Shown here: piece by piece, positions 26,504 to 35,301 of the stretch
Numbering within the stretch: position 1 is the first letter of the stretch
How the letters are laid out: every line of letters starts with the position of its first letter
Assembly: GCA_964535305.1 (NCBI GenBank)
Contig: CAZHTF010000001.1
Location: 82,933-146,932, forward strand
DNA length: 64,000 nt
Direction: 5' to 3'
From: CAZHTF01 sp964535305
GTDB taxonomy: Bacteria > Planctomycetota > Phycisphaerae > UBA1845 > Fen-1342
Translations under genes and position numbers: made by a program
The notes under the pieces: generated by a model
Told to the model about the DNA's origin: nothing
Databases searched by the model: none
What the model saw: only the letters and a program-made list of their open reading frames with translations

Positions 26504-27388
26504 ATGCTGGGATTGATCGGCGGGACCGGCCTGGGCGAAGCGCTGCTGGGCGACGCAGCCGGCGGCGAAGAGCGCTACATCGAGACGCCTTTCGGCAGGC
26601 CCAGCGGACCGGTGCGCGTCGTCAAATGGAATGGGCTGGAGCTGGCGATCCTGGCCCGGCATGGCGAGGGCCACACATACAACCCCTCGCAGGTGCCGTA
26701 TCGCGCGAACATCTACGCCCTCAAGTCACTGGGCGTCACGCACGTGCTCGCCAGCGGCGCCGTCGGCTCATTGCGCGAAGATCTGCACCCGCGCGACCTG
26801 GTCATTCCCGACCAGGTGATCGACAAAACCACCCGCCGTACGCCGACGTTCTTTGACGAAGGGCTGGCCGTGCACGTCGAATTCGCACAGCCGTACTGCC
26901 CGACCCTACGGCGGATGATGCTGGAGCAGGCGCCGCAGACGGGGCTGACGGTGCATGGCAAGGGCACATACGTATGTATGGAGGGGCCGGCGTTCAGCAC
27001 GCAGGCCGAGTCACACATGCACCGCGCCTGGGGCGGCGACCTGATCGGGATGACGACGCTGCCGGAGGCCAAGCTGGCGCGCGAGGCGGAGATGTGCTAT
27101 TGCCTGGTCGCGCTGGTAACGGATTATGACTGCTGGAGGCCGCACGAGCCGGGCGTGAGCCGGCAGGCGCTGCTCGCCGAGATCATCGGGCATCTGAAGG
27201 CGGCGACGGCGAACGCGGTGAAGCTGATGCGGGCGACGGTCGAGGCGCTGGCCCGCGGTCCGCTGCCGCGTTGCGATTGCCAAGATGTGCTCTCGCTGGC
27301 GATCTGGACGCAGAAGCAGCGGATCAGCCCGGCCCTGGCGCGACAATATGGGCCACTCCTGGCGCGTTACATGAATCCTTCGGGCTGA
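26504..27388 (+). CDS. mtnP: 5'-methylthioadenosine phosphorylase
   Basis: Splits methylthioadenosine with phosphate into adenine and methylthioribose-1-phosphate, the first step of methionine salvage. The 294-residue product has the phosphate-binding GGTGLG (6-11) and ARHGEGH (51-57). It also has MEGPAFSTQAESHMHR and VTDYDCW; the aspartate in TDYD favours adenine-type (6-amino) substrates over hypoxanthine. The ATG at 26504 follows a strong GGAGGAAG. No other methionine salvage genes are nearby. A plain purine nucleoside phosphorylase is the alternative, less likely. Confidence 0.92.
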   Translation: MLGLIGGTGLGEALLGDAAGGEERYIETPFGRPSGPVRVVKWNGLELAILARHGEGHTYNPSQVPYRANIYALKSLGVTHVLASGAVGSLREDLHPRDLVIPDQVIDKTTRRTPTFFDEGLAVHVEFAQPYCPTLRRMMLEQAPQTGLTVHGKGTYVCMEGPAFSTQAESHMHRAWGGDLIGMTTLPEAKLAREAEMCYCLVALVTDYDCWRPHEPGVSRQALLAEIIGHLKAATANAVKLMRATVEALARGPLPRCDCQDVLSLAIWTQKQRISPALARQYGPLLARYMNPSG

Positions 27389-27454
27389 GACGACGCGAGC
27401 TGCCACCGAATCGCAATTCGAATGCACGCCGGACTTCACGCTTCGCCCGCACTG

Positions 27455-27476
27455 TAGTCTGATAACTTTCAGACTA
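27455..27476. repeat. 7 bp stem-loop between mtnP and the 3D gene
   Basis: TAGTCTG, an 8-base loop ATAACTTT, CAGACTA: a perfect inverted repeat, AT-richer than its surroundings, without a T run. It may end the mtnP transcript or act as a binding site for the gene at 27637. Confidence 0.4.
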
Positions 27477-27636
27477 GACATGTGCGGGCGAGTGGGTATG
27501 CTTTTCTATTCTGTGGGGAACGTCGACCGGGTTGGGCGACCTGGTCGAGAAGCGCTGGCCGCTGTTGGGTTGAGAAGTCTTAGCGCGGCCGGAGTTCGGA
27601 GTCTCACGACAAGCTGGGGCCCACGGAGACCACTGG

Positions 27637-28203
27637 ATGATGACGTCCGTGATCTGGTTGCGCTATCTTTGCTGCGCGCTGCTGCTTTCCGGAACGACAC
27701 TCGGCACGAAGCTGAATCAACGATCTGAAGCCGGCGTCCCGCGTGGCAACCCTGTCACGAACGTGATTCCTGAACTGGTTGAGCTCGAACCCGCCGACAC
27801 AGGCACTCAAATCGCCCGCGAAGACCCCGTCTCTACCCCTGCCGCCGATGCGGATGACCGCGGGACATTGACGCGCCGGTATCGAGTTACCGCGTATTGC
27901 GATCGCGGCTTGACCGCCGCCGGTGTGCTGTCGGGCCTGGGGCAGTGCGCCGCACCGGCAAACATCCCGTTCGGGTCGATTATCTACATTCCGCAGCTGA
28001 ATCGCTCGTTTGTCGTCACGGATCGCACGCATCGGCGGTTTCGGACGAACACGGTCGACCTGTTTTTCGCCACCGAGGCGGAATGTAGGCAGTTTGGCCG
28101 GCGCTACCTCGACTGCCAAATCAGAATCCCGGATCGTCCGGCGCGTTACGGCTCGCATGCGCTGGTGTCCGCCGCACGCGCGTTCGCCAACGACATCGAT
28201 TAG
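27637..28203 (+). CDS. exported 3D-domain protein
   Basis: A 188-residue secreted protein with a signal peptide (MMTSVIWLRYLCCALLLSG) and a C-terminal 3D domain. Its features are RYRVTAYCDRGLTAAG, an IPFGSIIYIP strand, then VVTDRTHRR and NTVDLFFAT, the last carrying the third aspartate. This double-psi-barrel domain occurs in lytic transglycosylases (MltA) and in resuscitation/stationary-phase factors that act on peptidoglycan. The usual middle aspartate is not obvious, so activity is uncertain. The gene has GGAG about 9 bases before the ATG. A cell-wall role is inferred from the domain. Confidence 0.75.
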   Translation: MMTSVIWLRYLCCALLLSGTTLGTKLNQRSEAGVPRGNPVTNVIPELVELEPADTGTQIAREDPVSTPAADADDRGTLTRRYRVTAYCDRGLTAAGVLSGLGQCAAPANIPFGSIIYIPQLNRSFVVTDRTHRRFRTNTVDLFFATEAECRQFGRRYLDCQIRIPDRPARYGSHALVSAARAFANDID

Positions 28204-28299
28204 CGTTGGACGTGTCGTAAGAGCGGGCGCTGGGCCGGTGTGTGTGTCCTGCGCGGGTGGCGGGAGCGGGCACCATGATTCGCTCGTAGGCCCCGCGGT

Positions 28300-28305
28300 T
28301 ATCAT
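28300..28305 (+). promoter_or_regulatory. possible -10 element at the SpoIIE-type phosphatase start
   Basis: TATCAT ends 7 bases before the ATG at 28313, and no Shine-Dalgarno sequence is present. Transcription would start at or next to the ATG, giving a leaderless mRNA. No strong -35. Confidence 0.35.
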
Positions 28306-28312
28306 CTCTGCC

Positions 28313-29611
28313 ATGTCAAGCGTATTTGCCACCGGAACGCGCAACCTCGACGGCGCGAAGCGGCTGCGCGAATTCTCCAACCTCGTTCGCGAACTGAGCT
28401 TGCAGCGCGACGCCGCCTCACTGCTGCAGGCGTACCGCGCGCGGGCCCAGTATGTGATCCCTTACGACCACATGATCTCGCTCAGCCGGAGGTTCGCGAC
28501 CGAGGGCGAGGTTCGCATCACGCGCTCGAGCCGCTGGCGCGACCCGATTGACCCTTGGAAGAACCCCGAGAAGCTGCCGGTCATCCGCGCGGGCTTGGTG
28601 CACCGCGTCATGCACGCGGCGGAGCCGATCAAATTCGACCATGTGTTCGTGGACGACGACGATCCTGCCGCCGAGCACCTGTCGGGCGTCAACTCGCTGC
28701 TGGCCTCGCCGATCTACTATGAAGGCGAGCCGCTGTACATGGTCATGCTGATGCGTGAGCAGCCAGCGGCGTTTACGCTGGACGACCTGACTACGCTGGT
28801 GCTGACGAGCAACCTGGTCGGAATGTTCACCTCCAATCTGCGCTCGTCAAGCGAGTTACAGCGGGCGTACGAAGCTCTCGATCGCGAATTCAAGCGCGTC
28901 GGAGAGCTGCAGCGCGACTTTCTGCCACGCGAACTGCCGGTCCTGCCCGGCGTCACAATCGCGACGCACTACGAGACCAGCACACAGGCCGGCGGCGACT
29001 ACTACGACTTCCTCAAGCTGCCCGATGGGCAGGTCGGGGTGCTGATCGCCGACGTCAGCGGGCACGGCTCACCCGCCGCCGTCTTCACCGCGATGATTCA
29101 TGCACTGATGAACGCCTTCGCCGCCGCCTGCGGCCAAGCCCCGGACGACCCGGCCAAGGTGCTCACCAGTCTGAACACCAGCCTGATCCGTTCGATGCGG
29201 GCGGGGCAATTCGCCACCGCGTTCTACGGCGTGCTGGACCCGGATTCGCGAGAGTTCCGCTTTGCCACCGCCGGTCATAACCCGCCGCGCGTGCTGCGCG
29301 CCGCACGCCGAACAGTCGAGCCGCTGCTGGCGGTCCCGGCCCTGCCGCTGGGCATCACCGAGGTCTACGCCTGCGAGAACGCGACAATCCGCTTCGACCG
29401 CGGCGATCGGCTGGTGCTGTACACCGATGGCATCACGGAGACGTTCAACACCCGCCGCGAGATGTTCGGGACCGAAGGTCTGGATGCGGCGTTGCAGCGA
29501 TGCGGCGGCGCGCCGAGTCGGATTATTGACTGCGTGCGGACGGAACTGCTTTCGTTCAGCGCCGCGGCTCCGGTGGACGACCGCACGCTGGTTGCGATCG
29601 CGTTTGATTAG
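28313..29611 (+). CDS. SpoIIE-type PP2C serine phosphatase with N-terminal sensor domain
   Basis: A 432-residue regulator. Residues about 15-170 form a GAF-like sensor domain, followed by a helical linker (175-205) and a SpoIIE/RsbU-type PP2C phosphatase domain. The metal-binding motifs are GGDYYDF (227-233), DVSGHG (247-252), FATAGHNPP, LVLYTDGITE and the final DDRTLVAI. Such enzymes dephosphorylate anti-sigma-factor antagonists in partner-switching pathways. No anti-sigma or antagonist gene is adjacent. The ATG at 28313 is chosen over the longer upstream open frame, which overlaps the 3D gene. The PhnD-like lipoprotein gene follows after 104 bp. Confidence 0.9.
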   Translation: MSSVFATGTRNLDGAKRLREFSNLVRELSLQRDAASLLQAYRARAQYVIPYDHMISLSRRFATEGEVRITRSSRWRDPIDPWKNPEKLPVIRAGLVHRVMHAAEPIKFDHVFVDDDDPAAEHLSGVNSLLASPIYYEGEPLYMVMLMREQPAAFTLDDLTTLVLTSNLVGMFTSNLRSSSELQRAYEALDREFKRVGELQRDFLPRELPVLPGVTIATHYETSTQAGGDYYDFLKLPDGQVGVLIADVSGHGSPAAVFTAMIHALMNAFAAACGQAPDDPAKVLTSLNTSLIRSMRAGQFATAFYGVLDPDSREFRFATAGHNPPRVLRAARRTVEPLLAVPALPLGITEVYACENATIRFDRGDRLVLYTDGITETFNTRREMFGTEGLDAALQRCGGAPSRIIDCVRTELLSFSAAAPVDDRTLVAIAFD

Positions 29612-29655
29612 CGCCAGTTCTTGCCGTTTGAGCCGCGTTCGTTCTGCGATCCAAT

Positions 29656-29685
29656 CTGGCATGCGCCGCCCCATTTTCGCATAAT
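29656..29685 (+). promoter_or_regulatory. promoter-like pair before the PhnD-like gene
   Basis: CTGGCA (29656-29661), an 18 bp spacer and CATAAT (29680-29685, 5 of 6 to TATAAT). The start site would be about 25 bases before the ATG at 29716. Confidence 0.4.
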
Positions 29686-29715
29686 GCATGCGGTGCAACT
29701 TGTAGGAGTTCCATC

Positions 29716-30672
29716 ATGCGACGGATCGCACTCGCGCGGCGGTGCGCGGCTTCCACCCTGGTGCTGCTCAGTGCGCTGCTTGGCTGTCGCAGCGGCGGCC
29801 TGCCGCTGATCAACCTGCTGGGAATCGATCGGCCGCTGGTTCTGGCGGTTGGCGTCGAGAAGCTGCCGGCGATCAGCGATCAGCCGCTGGATCCGGTCGT
29901 GACCTGGGCCCGCTATGAGCCGCTGCGCGCGGCGCTATCGACCTATTTGAACCGCGCCGTCGCGCTGGACATGACCTTGCCGGGGCTGATTCCGCCGCTG
30001 TTGAAAGACGGCTTCTATCACGTCGCGATTCTGTCGCCGGTGGAGTTTGCGCGGCTGAGTGAAGACAGCGGCGCGACGGCCATCGCCGTCCCGGTTGATG
30101 CGCAGAATCGCGCACTGCGAAGCGCCTTGCTGGTGGTGAAGTCGGACTCACCGATTCGCCAGATCAGCGAGCTGCGCGGGCAATCGGTCGCATTCGGATT
30201 GACCAATGATGCGCGCTCACACATCGCGGCCCTGATGCTGCTCGAGCAGAACGGCCTGAAGCCGCTCGACCTCAAGCTCGAGCTGCTGCCGCTGCCCGGC
30301 TCGCTCAAGCATCTGCCCGATGGCCGCAGCATCGCGCAGCATGTCGCCAGCGGTGGGGCGGCGGCGGGCTTCGTCGATCAGGCCGCGTGGGATGCGTTGC
30401 CCGCGACCGCCGAGAATCGCGGCGAGCCCGCCCGCGATCAACTGCGCGCGATCGGCCAGACGCTCGCCCTGCCGGACCGTGTCGCCGTCGTCTCGGGCAA
30501 ACTCGAAGCCTCGCAGGTCGCGCAGGTGCGGCGCTTCCTGATCGAGGAGCTTCGCAAGCAAGCGCCCGTGGCGTCAGGATTGCAGTGTGCCGGCTTTGCC
30601 GACATCACGCCGGAAGCAATCAGCGCTTGCCGTCGGCTGATTACGCCCGTGGCCGGGGCGACAACCAAGTAG
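29716..30672 (+). CDS. PhnD-like substrate-binding lipoprotein
   Basis: A 318-residue lipoprotein. The lipobox LLGC has the acylated cysteine at C24. The rest matches periplasmic binding proteins for phosphonate/phosphite-type anions (PhnD family): RYEPLRAALSTYLNR, the inter-lobe ILSPVEFARL, ISELRGQSVAFG and a C-terminal lobe. AGGAG precedes the ATG. There is no ABC ATPase or permease gene next to it, so it may serve as a sensor or feed a transporter encoded elsewhere. The SpoIIE-type phosphatase upstream makes a signalling role possible. Ligand unknown. Confidence 0.82.
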   Translation: MRRIALARRCAASTLVLLSALLGCRSGGLPLINLLGIDRPLVLAVGVEKLPAISDQPLDPVVTWARYEPLRAALSTYLNRAVALDMTLPGLIPPLLKDGFYHVAILSPVEFARLSEDSGATAIAVPVDAQNRALRSALLVVKSDSPIRQISELRGQSVAFGLTNDARSHIAALMLLEQNGLKPLDLKLELLPLPGSLKHLPDGRSIAQHVASGGAAAGFVDQAAWDALPATAENRGEPARDQLRAIGQTLALPDRVAVVSGKLEASQVAQVRRFLIEELRKQAPVASGLQCAGFADITPEAISACRRLITPVAGATTK

Positions 30673-30693
30673 CGCCGCGCGTCTGCGCGCTGC

Positions 30694-30708
30694 TTCCGAC
30701 GATCGGAA
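30694..30708. repeat. hairpin between converging genes
   Basis: TTCCGA, CGA, TCGGAA between the convergent PhnD-like and PilZ genes. It may help end transcription from both sides, but there is no T run. Confidence 0.3.
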
Positions 30709-30770
30709 CGCACCGGGGCGCTGCACTGCGGCGCGGCGGCGGCTGCGCGGCGGACGCGCAGCTGATCGAT

Positions 30771-31574
30771 CTACCACAAGTCCGGTGGCCTTGCCTGCCC
30801 GCTGCGCAGATCCTCTTCGATCGTCTGCCGGTGGAATTTCTGCACGGTGCGCGAAATGCGCTGCAGGATCGCGCGGCTCTCGGCCGTCACCTCCAGTCCA
30901 ACAAACTGGATCGCGACGCACAGGTCGTTCTGCGCGTCATGCCGCACGCCGCGGAAGTGCGCGTTGCAAAGTGCTGGCGGACGACCGTCGGGCAGGTGCA
31001 GCTCGATGCCCAGCGTGGCGCGGTCGTCCCAAGGCGGGGCCTGCAGTTGATTCAGGCGGATCAGCGCCCCGCCGCATGAAATGTCCAGCGCGTGCCCGCT
31101 GACAACGGTCAGCGTTGCGGATTGGGCCGCGTTGCGCGCGTTCGCGCCGCCGGGCCAGGCGTTCACCACCAAGGGGGTCGCGGGCGGCACCGGCGTGCGG
31201 TAGTACACGCGGCGCTGCAACTCCATCAGCGTGGCCGGCCAGCGATAGCGCACCGCAGGAATGCTGGCGCTTGAGTCAATGACGAAACGGCCCTTGGCTT
31301 CGACCACGGTCGCGAACATCACCTTGCGGCTCTTGTAGCGCACCGTCAGGCCCACGCACTGGCCGGAATCGACGTTCGGCGGCGTCTGCCCGTCCACCGG
31401 CTGGTAATCCAGCACAAAGAAGCGGCGGCTCGGGTCAGATTCCAGGAAGCGGCTCTTGAACGTGCTCCATTCGTCTCCGCTCTGCAGCGTCAGCACCGCC
31501 AGGGCGTTGTCACGCACCGACTGTTCCACGACCTCGATCGTATCCTGCATGGTCAGAAGTCTGCGCGGTCGCAT
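30771..31574 (-). CDS. PilZ/YcgR-like c-di-GMP-binding protein
   Basis: A 267-residue protein with a YcgR-like N-terminal domain (residues 1 to about 115) and a PilZ domain. The c-di-GMP motifs are QRRVYYRTPV (120-129, the RxxxR type) and DISCGG (164-169, the D/N-x-S-x-x-G type). Proteins of this build bind cyclic di-GMP and slow flagellar rotation or adjust surface attachment. The start ATG at 31574 lies 5 bases after the stop of the upstream gene. It is the last gene of a three-gene operon of related proteins (33032 down to 30771). No flagellar gene is in the window, so the output is unknown. Confidence 0.85.
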   Translation of the reverse strand: MRPRRLLTMQDTIEVVEQSVRDNALAVLTLQSGDEWSTFKSRFLESDPSRRFFVLDYQPVDGQTPPNVDSGQCVGLTVRYKSRKVMFATVVEAKGRFVIDSSASIPAVRYRWPATLMELQRRVYYRTPVPPATPLVVNAWPGGANARNAAQSATLTVVSGHALDISCGGALIRLNQLQAPPWDDRATLGIELHLPDGRPPALCNAHFRGVRHDAQNDLCVAIQFVGLEVTAESRAILQRISRTVQKFHRQTIEEDLRSGQARPPDLW

Positions 31575-31579
31575 GCGTG

Positions 31580-32308
31580 TTACTCGCCTTCGGTTTCGAT
31601 TTTTAGATTCGTGATCATCAACGCACCCAGCACGCTGCGCAGCCGTTCGATCGCGGCTTGTGCGGCGCTGTCTGCCGCGTCGGGCGCGAACGTCAGCCCC
31701 ACGCTCAGTTGATTCTGCTCGGCGGAAAAAGTCTTGTTGCAGATCGTGACCGGCAGATCGAACGGCTCGTCGTGTCCCGGCAGCTCGAATACCACCCGGG
31801 CCGGGTCCCCAACCAGCAGCACATCGGCCCACTCGTTGCCCGGCAGGTGGCAGAGAATCCCGTCGCCGCTGATATCCCCCAGCATGCCGACGCGCGGGGC
31901 CGGCGCGCTCGGGCTGAACACGCTCAGCGGCTCAACCGGCTGCACGATCGCCCGCTCAAAGCGGCGGCGATTGGCGACCTGCATCGCCTCCGGCTGCGCC
32001 AGCACCAGCCGCGGCGGATTGGTCGCGTCAAACAGGTCCAGGATGCAGGTGCTGAACAGGAAAAGCTGGCCTGAGAGCATCAGCCGCACATCGCAGTATG
32101 AGCCGACCAGGTGCGTGAGCATCGGCGTGTAGCCGCGGTCCTGAAGCTGGATATGCAGCAGGCGGCCCTCGCGCTCCACCAGCGTGCCCAGCAGCGCTTC
32201 GTCCGCCGGCGCGCTGCGCGCGTCGACCTCGAAGAGCGCTCGGCTGCGCAGGGCCTGCTCCAGCGCGCGGTTGGCTTGTCGGGGCGTCAGATCAAGTGAA
32301 AACAACAT
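31580..32308 (-). CDS. PilZ/YcgR-like c-di-GMP-binding protein
   Basis: The middle gene of the operon, 242 residues. It has a YcgR-like N-terminal half, then NRRRFERA (113-120) and GDISGDG (144-150), which satisfy both parts of the PilZ c-di-GMP signature. No signal peptide or membrane segment is seen. It starts 4 bases after the first gene ends and stops 5 bases before the third begins. The three products resemble one another weakly in order and size, suggesting old tandem duplication. Role in cyclic di-GMP signalling is likely, target unknown. Confidence 0.83.
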   Translation of the reverse strand: MLFSLDLTPRQANRALEQALRSRALFEVDARSAPADEALLGTLVEREGRLLHIQLQDRGYTPMLTHLVGSYCDVRLMLSGQLFLFSTCILDLFDATNPPRLVLAQPEAMQVANRRRFERAIVQPVEPLSVFSPSAPAPRVGMLGDISGDGILCHLPGNEWADVLLVGDPARVVFELPGHDEPFDLPVTICNKTFSAEQNQLSVGLTFAPDAADSAAQAAIERLRSVLGALMITNLKIETEGE

Positions 32309-32312
32309 TCGT

Positions 32313-33032
32313 TCACTCCTGTCCGGACGTGACGGCGGCGGGACACAGCGCGTGACCGCGCTGCTGCGCCGCGAAACGAGCGACGCGCGAAAAGAGCGCT
32401 TGCAGCTTGGCCCGGTCCTCTACCGGGTGTGTCGACCAGCACAGCTCGGTCTGACCGTCGCAGCCCGCCTGCGTGCGCGTCAGGCGCACCACCAGCTCGC
32501 AGCGCTGCGGCTCGCCGGGCAAGTCGAAATCCAGCCAGCACACGTCCCCGGGCCGCAGCGTGCGCGGCGCCGCGCCGCGGACCTGCGTGACCGACAGGCT
32601 TGGCGTGAGCCGCGCCAGGCGCACTTCGAAGCGCAGCTCAGATTTTAGAATTCCGCTGATCTGCGCCGGAATCGGATCGACGTCCTGGAGCGCGTCGCGA
32701 TCGGGCGGCGCATCTTCGGCCGGCACAATCCGCAGCGGCATGTCTATCTTGAGTGCGGTCACACCAGCGGCCGAATCGCCGCGCAGCGCGCTGCGGAATC
32801 GATACGGCTGACCCTGGTGCGTGAAACACACGTGGCAGGCGGCCTGCGGCGAGAGCGCTACAGGTTCTTGCGGGGCCTCGAGCAGCACGCCATCCGGCTC
32901 AAGCGCCAGAAAGCGGCAGGTCAAGGCCTGCTCCGGCTGATCGATGCACGTCAGCCGCGCCGCGGCCCGTTCGCGACAGGCTTCCAAGAGTAGAGCGATC
33001 TGAGCGCGGCGGCTGGCGAGTGCGTTGGACAT
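32313..33032 (-). CDS. divergent PilZ/YcgR-like protein, motifs missing
   Basis: The first gene of the operon, 239 residues, similar in length and layout to its two neighbours. At the expected linker position it reads ALKIDMPLRIVPAEDAP. There is no RxxxR and no clear D/N-x-S-x-x-G, so the cyclic di-GMP site appears lost. It may have a structural role or heterodimerise with the others. The start at 33032 follows GAAGGA. The family call rests on position and weak similarity rather than on motifs. Confidence 0.6.
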   Translation of the reverse strand: MSNALASRRAQIALLLEACRERAAARLTCIDQPEQALTCRFLALEPDGVLLEAPQEPVALSPQAACHVCFTHQGQPYRFRSALRGDSAAGVTALKIDMPLRIVPAEDAPPDRDALQDVDPIPAQISGILKSELRFEVRLARLTPSLSVTQVRGAAPRTLRPGDVCWLDFDLPGEPQRCELVVRLTRTQAGCDGQTELCWSTHPVEDRAKLQALFSRVARFAAQQRGHALCPAAVTSGQE

Positions 33033-33657
33033 CGTAGTGTTCCTTCTCGCTTACAGGAGACGCGAAGGTCTTCGGCGATCGCGCGCCGCGGCTTCATCGG
33101 CTGCGAGCGTGCGGCGCTCGCCCGGGCGCGGAGCTCTTGCTGTTTCCGGAACTCACGCTGCGGCGAGTTGCGCAACGCGCGCGGGTCCGTGAAACCGTTC
33201 CGCGGACTGCCCTGGGGCGGGCCGAGATCGGACGCGGATTCGTTGGCAGAGATGTTCGGAACCGCGCGGCGCGAACGCCCGATCATTGGCGCCGCGCGCC
33301 GCGCGCCGGATTTCGCGGAAGGTGCGCGAAAACAGCCCGCGCGACACCGATAATTCGTGTTTGCGCGCGGGCGACGCACCTTCGCTCAGTTTGAAAACGC
33401 GGTGGCGCGTCTTCGCCCGGTCTGAAGTCGCTCGCGGCGCTCAATTTCGCCTCAACGGGGCGACAGCGTGTCCGCACCGCCGATTTGTCCGCGGAGCGAA
33501 GCGAGCTCGCGGCGAATCGGGTAAAACTGCGCTGTCCGGCCGCGCGGCGACGAGCCGAGAAGGCCTGAATCGACGCGTGCGGGGATCGAGCAGAGCAGGA
33601 CGCGCGCCGCGGCTCTGATACGGGAGCGCATCGCGGGGCAAACGACGCGAGGAAAGC
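33033..33657. other. large divergent intergenic region
   Basis: 625 bp between the PilZ operon (minus strand) and the phosphodiesterase gene (plus strand). Short frames here have no coding look. The left 50 bp holds the ribosome binding site of the PilZ operon. Around 33280-33310 there is GC alternation (GCGCC/GGCGC). At 33315-33385 lies a long nested hairpin, listed separately. The rest, about 33390-33650, is featureless GC-rich sequence ending in AGGAAAGC before the ATG at 33658. Confidence 0.5.
33315..33385. ncRNA. long nested hairpin, possible structured RNA
   Basis: Three stacked helices in order. The outer helix pairs GAAGGTGCG (33318-33326) with CGCACCTTC (33375-33383), extended by GC pairs around one bulged G. 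The middle helix pairs GCCCGCGCG (33335-33343) with CGCGCGGGC (33364-33372). The inner helix pairs ACAC (33344-33347) with GTGT (33357-33360), with a 9-base loop. Only short internal loops and a TTG bulge interrupt about 24 pairs. A separate alternative pairing TTTCGCG/CGCGAAA (33311-33331) competes with the outer helix, as in a switch. Strand and expression are unknown. Confidence 0.45.
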
Positions 33658-35046
33658 ATGTCGCAAATCGAAAAAGTCGCCGTCATCGGCCTGGATTGTG
33701 CCGAACCCAGCCTTGTCTTTGATGCCTGGCGTGAGCTGCTGCCCAATCTCGGCCGGCTGATGCAGAACGGTCAATGGGGCCAGCTCGAAAGCTGCATGCC
33801 GCCCATCACCGTCCCGGCCTGGAGCTGCATGACCACCAGCAAGGACCCCGGCACGCTGGGCGTTTACGGCTTCCGCAATCGCAAGGACCACACCTACGAC
33901 GGACTCTCGATCGCCACCAATCTGGCCATCAAGGAGCCGCGCGTCTGGGACCTGCTCGGCGCGGCGGGCAAAAAGTCGATCAGCATTGGCGTGCCGCAGA
34001 CGTTTCCGATCACGCGTCCGCCGAATGGCCTGCAGGTGACCTGCTTCCTGACACCCGGCATCGACAGCGATTACACCTATCCGAAGGAGCTGAAGCAGGA
34101 GATCGCCGGCGTGGTCGGCGAATACATCATCGACTGCAAGGACTTCCGCACCGAGAACAAGCAGTGGCTGCTGGACCAGATCTACGAGATGACCGACAAG
34201 CGCTTCAAGCTCTGCAAGCACCTGCTCGCGAACAAGCCCTGGGACCTGTTCTGGATGGTCGAGATGGGCACCGACCGCATTCACCACGGCTTCTGGCAGT
34301 TCATGGACCGCCGACATCATCGCTACGAGGCCGCCAACGCGTTTGAGAACGCCATCCGCGATTATTACGTGCACCTGGATGGGTTGATCGGCGAGCTGTT
34401 AGACGTCATCGATTTGCAGAAGACGGCCATCTGGGTCGTCTCCGACCACGGCGCCAAGCGGATGGATGGCGGCTTCTGCTTCAACGACTGGCTGATTCGC
34501 GAGGGCCTGCTGACGATGAAGCAGCCCGTCAGCGGCAAAAAGCAGTTCAAATTCGACGAAGTTGATTGGGCCAGGACGAAAGTCTGGGGCGAAGGCGGCT
34601 ACTACGCGCGCTGTTTCATCAATCGCGAGGGTCGCGAGTCGCAGGGGCAGGTCAAGGCCGCCGAGTACGAGGACTTCCGCGACCAGTTGATCCGCAGGAT
34701 CGAGGCGCTCTGCGATCACCAGGGCCGCCCGATGAACAACCGCGCCTACAAACCCGAAGCGATCTACCAGAAGGTCAACGGCGTCGCGCCGGATCTGGTC
34801 GTGATCTTCGGCGACCTGCATTGGCGCAGCGTGGGCACGATCGGCAATCCGGACGTGTACACGTTCGAGAACGACACGGGCCCGGACGACGCCAATCACG
34901 CGCAGCAGGGAATGTACATCCTGTCGCATCCGTCGCTGCCGGCTCGTGGCCGCGTAGATGCGTCGCTGTACGACGTGACGCCGACGATTTTGCGGCTGCT
35001 GGGCCAGCCGCCGCGCGACGGGCTGGTGGGTAAGGCGTTGGTGTAG
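33658..35046 (+). CDS. alkaline-phosphatase-superfamily phosphodiesterase
   Basis: A 462-residue metal-dependent hydrolase of the type I phosphodiesterase/nucleotide pyrophosphatase family. The first metal aspartate is in VIGLDCAEP (D13). The nucleophile region PPITVPAW places the threonine at T51. Later metal ligands are in GTDRIHHGFW and VVSDHGAKRMDGGF, and the C-terminal domain ends in the usual TILRLLGQ region. No signal peptide is present, so it probably acts in the cytoplasm, unlike many relatives. Substrate is unknown. The next gene starts 255 bp downstream. Confidence 0.9.
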   Translation: MSQIEKVAVIGLDCAEPSLVFDAWRELLPNLGRLMQNGQWGQLESCMPPITVPAWSCMTTSKDPGTLGVYGFRNRKDHTYDGLSIATNLAIKEPRVWDLLGAAGKKSISIGVPQTFPITRPPNGLQVTCFLTPGIDSDYTYPKELKQEIAGVVGEYIIDCKDFRTENKQWLLDQIYEMTDKRFKLCKHLLANKPWDLFWMVEMGTDRIHHGFWQFMDRRHHRYEAANAFENAIRDYYVHLDGLIGELLDVIDLQKTAIWVVSDHGAKRMDGGFCFNDWLIREGLLTMKQPVSGKKQFKFDEVDWARTKVWGEGGYYARCFINREGRESQGQVKAAEYEDFRDQLIRRIEALCDHQGRPMNNRAYKPEAIYQKVNGVAPDLVVIFGDLHWRSVGTIGNPDVYTFENDTGPDDANHAQQGMYILSHPSLPARGRVDASLYDVTPTILRLLGQPPRDGLVGKALV

Positions 35047-35256
35047 GCGGGTGCATCGCGCTACGGGCTGCGATCACGTTTCGGCGCGGTCGGGCCTGCG
35101 TGCGGTTGATGCGGCGACAGTCCGGGCCTGACCTGTCCCTTTCGGTCCCTCACGTTCGCGGCCTTGAATGCGCGACCCGGCACGACTCGGTATGCAGCCT
35201 GTCGAGAGATGTGTCGCGCCGCAACGCCGGCCTGTGCAAGCGCCTCGCGGGTTTGT

Positions 35257-35262
35257 TACACT
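35257..35262 (+). promoter_or_regulatory. possible -10 element before the GspE-like gene
   Basis: TACACT in an AT-richer patch (TTTGTTACACT), 40 bp before the ATG at 35302, which itself has GAGGAG. The rest of the 255 bp gap shows nothing else. The -35 is not clear. Confidence 0.3.
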
Positions 35263-35301
35263 CCGTAGTTCGCGGCCGACCGCCGCGGGCGAGGAGAGCT
35301 T

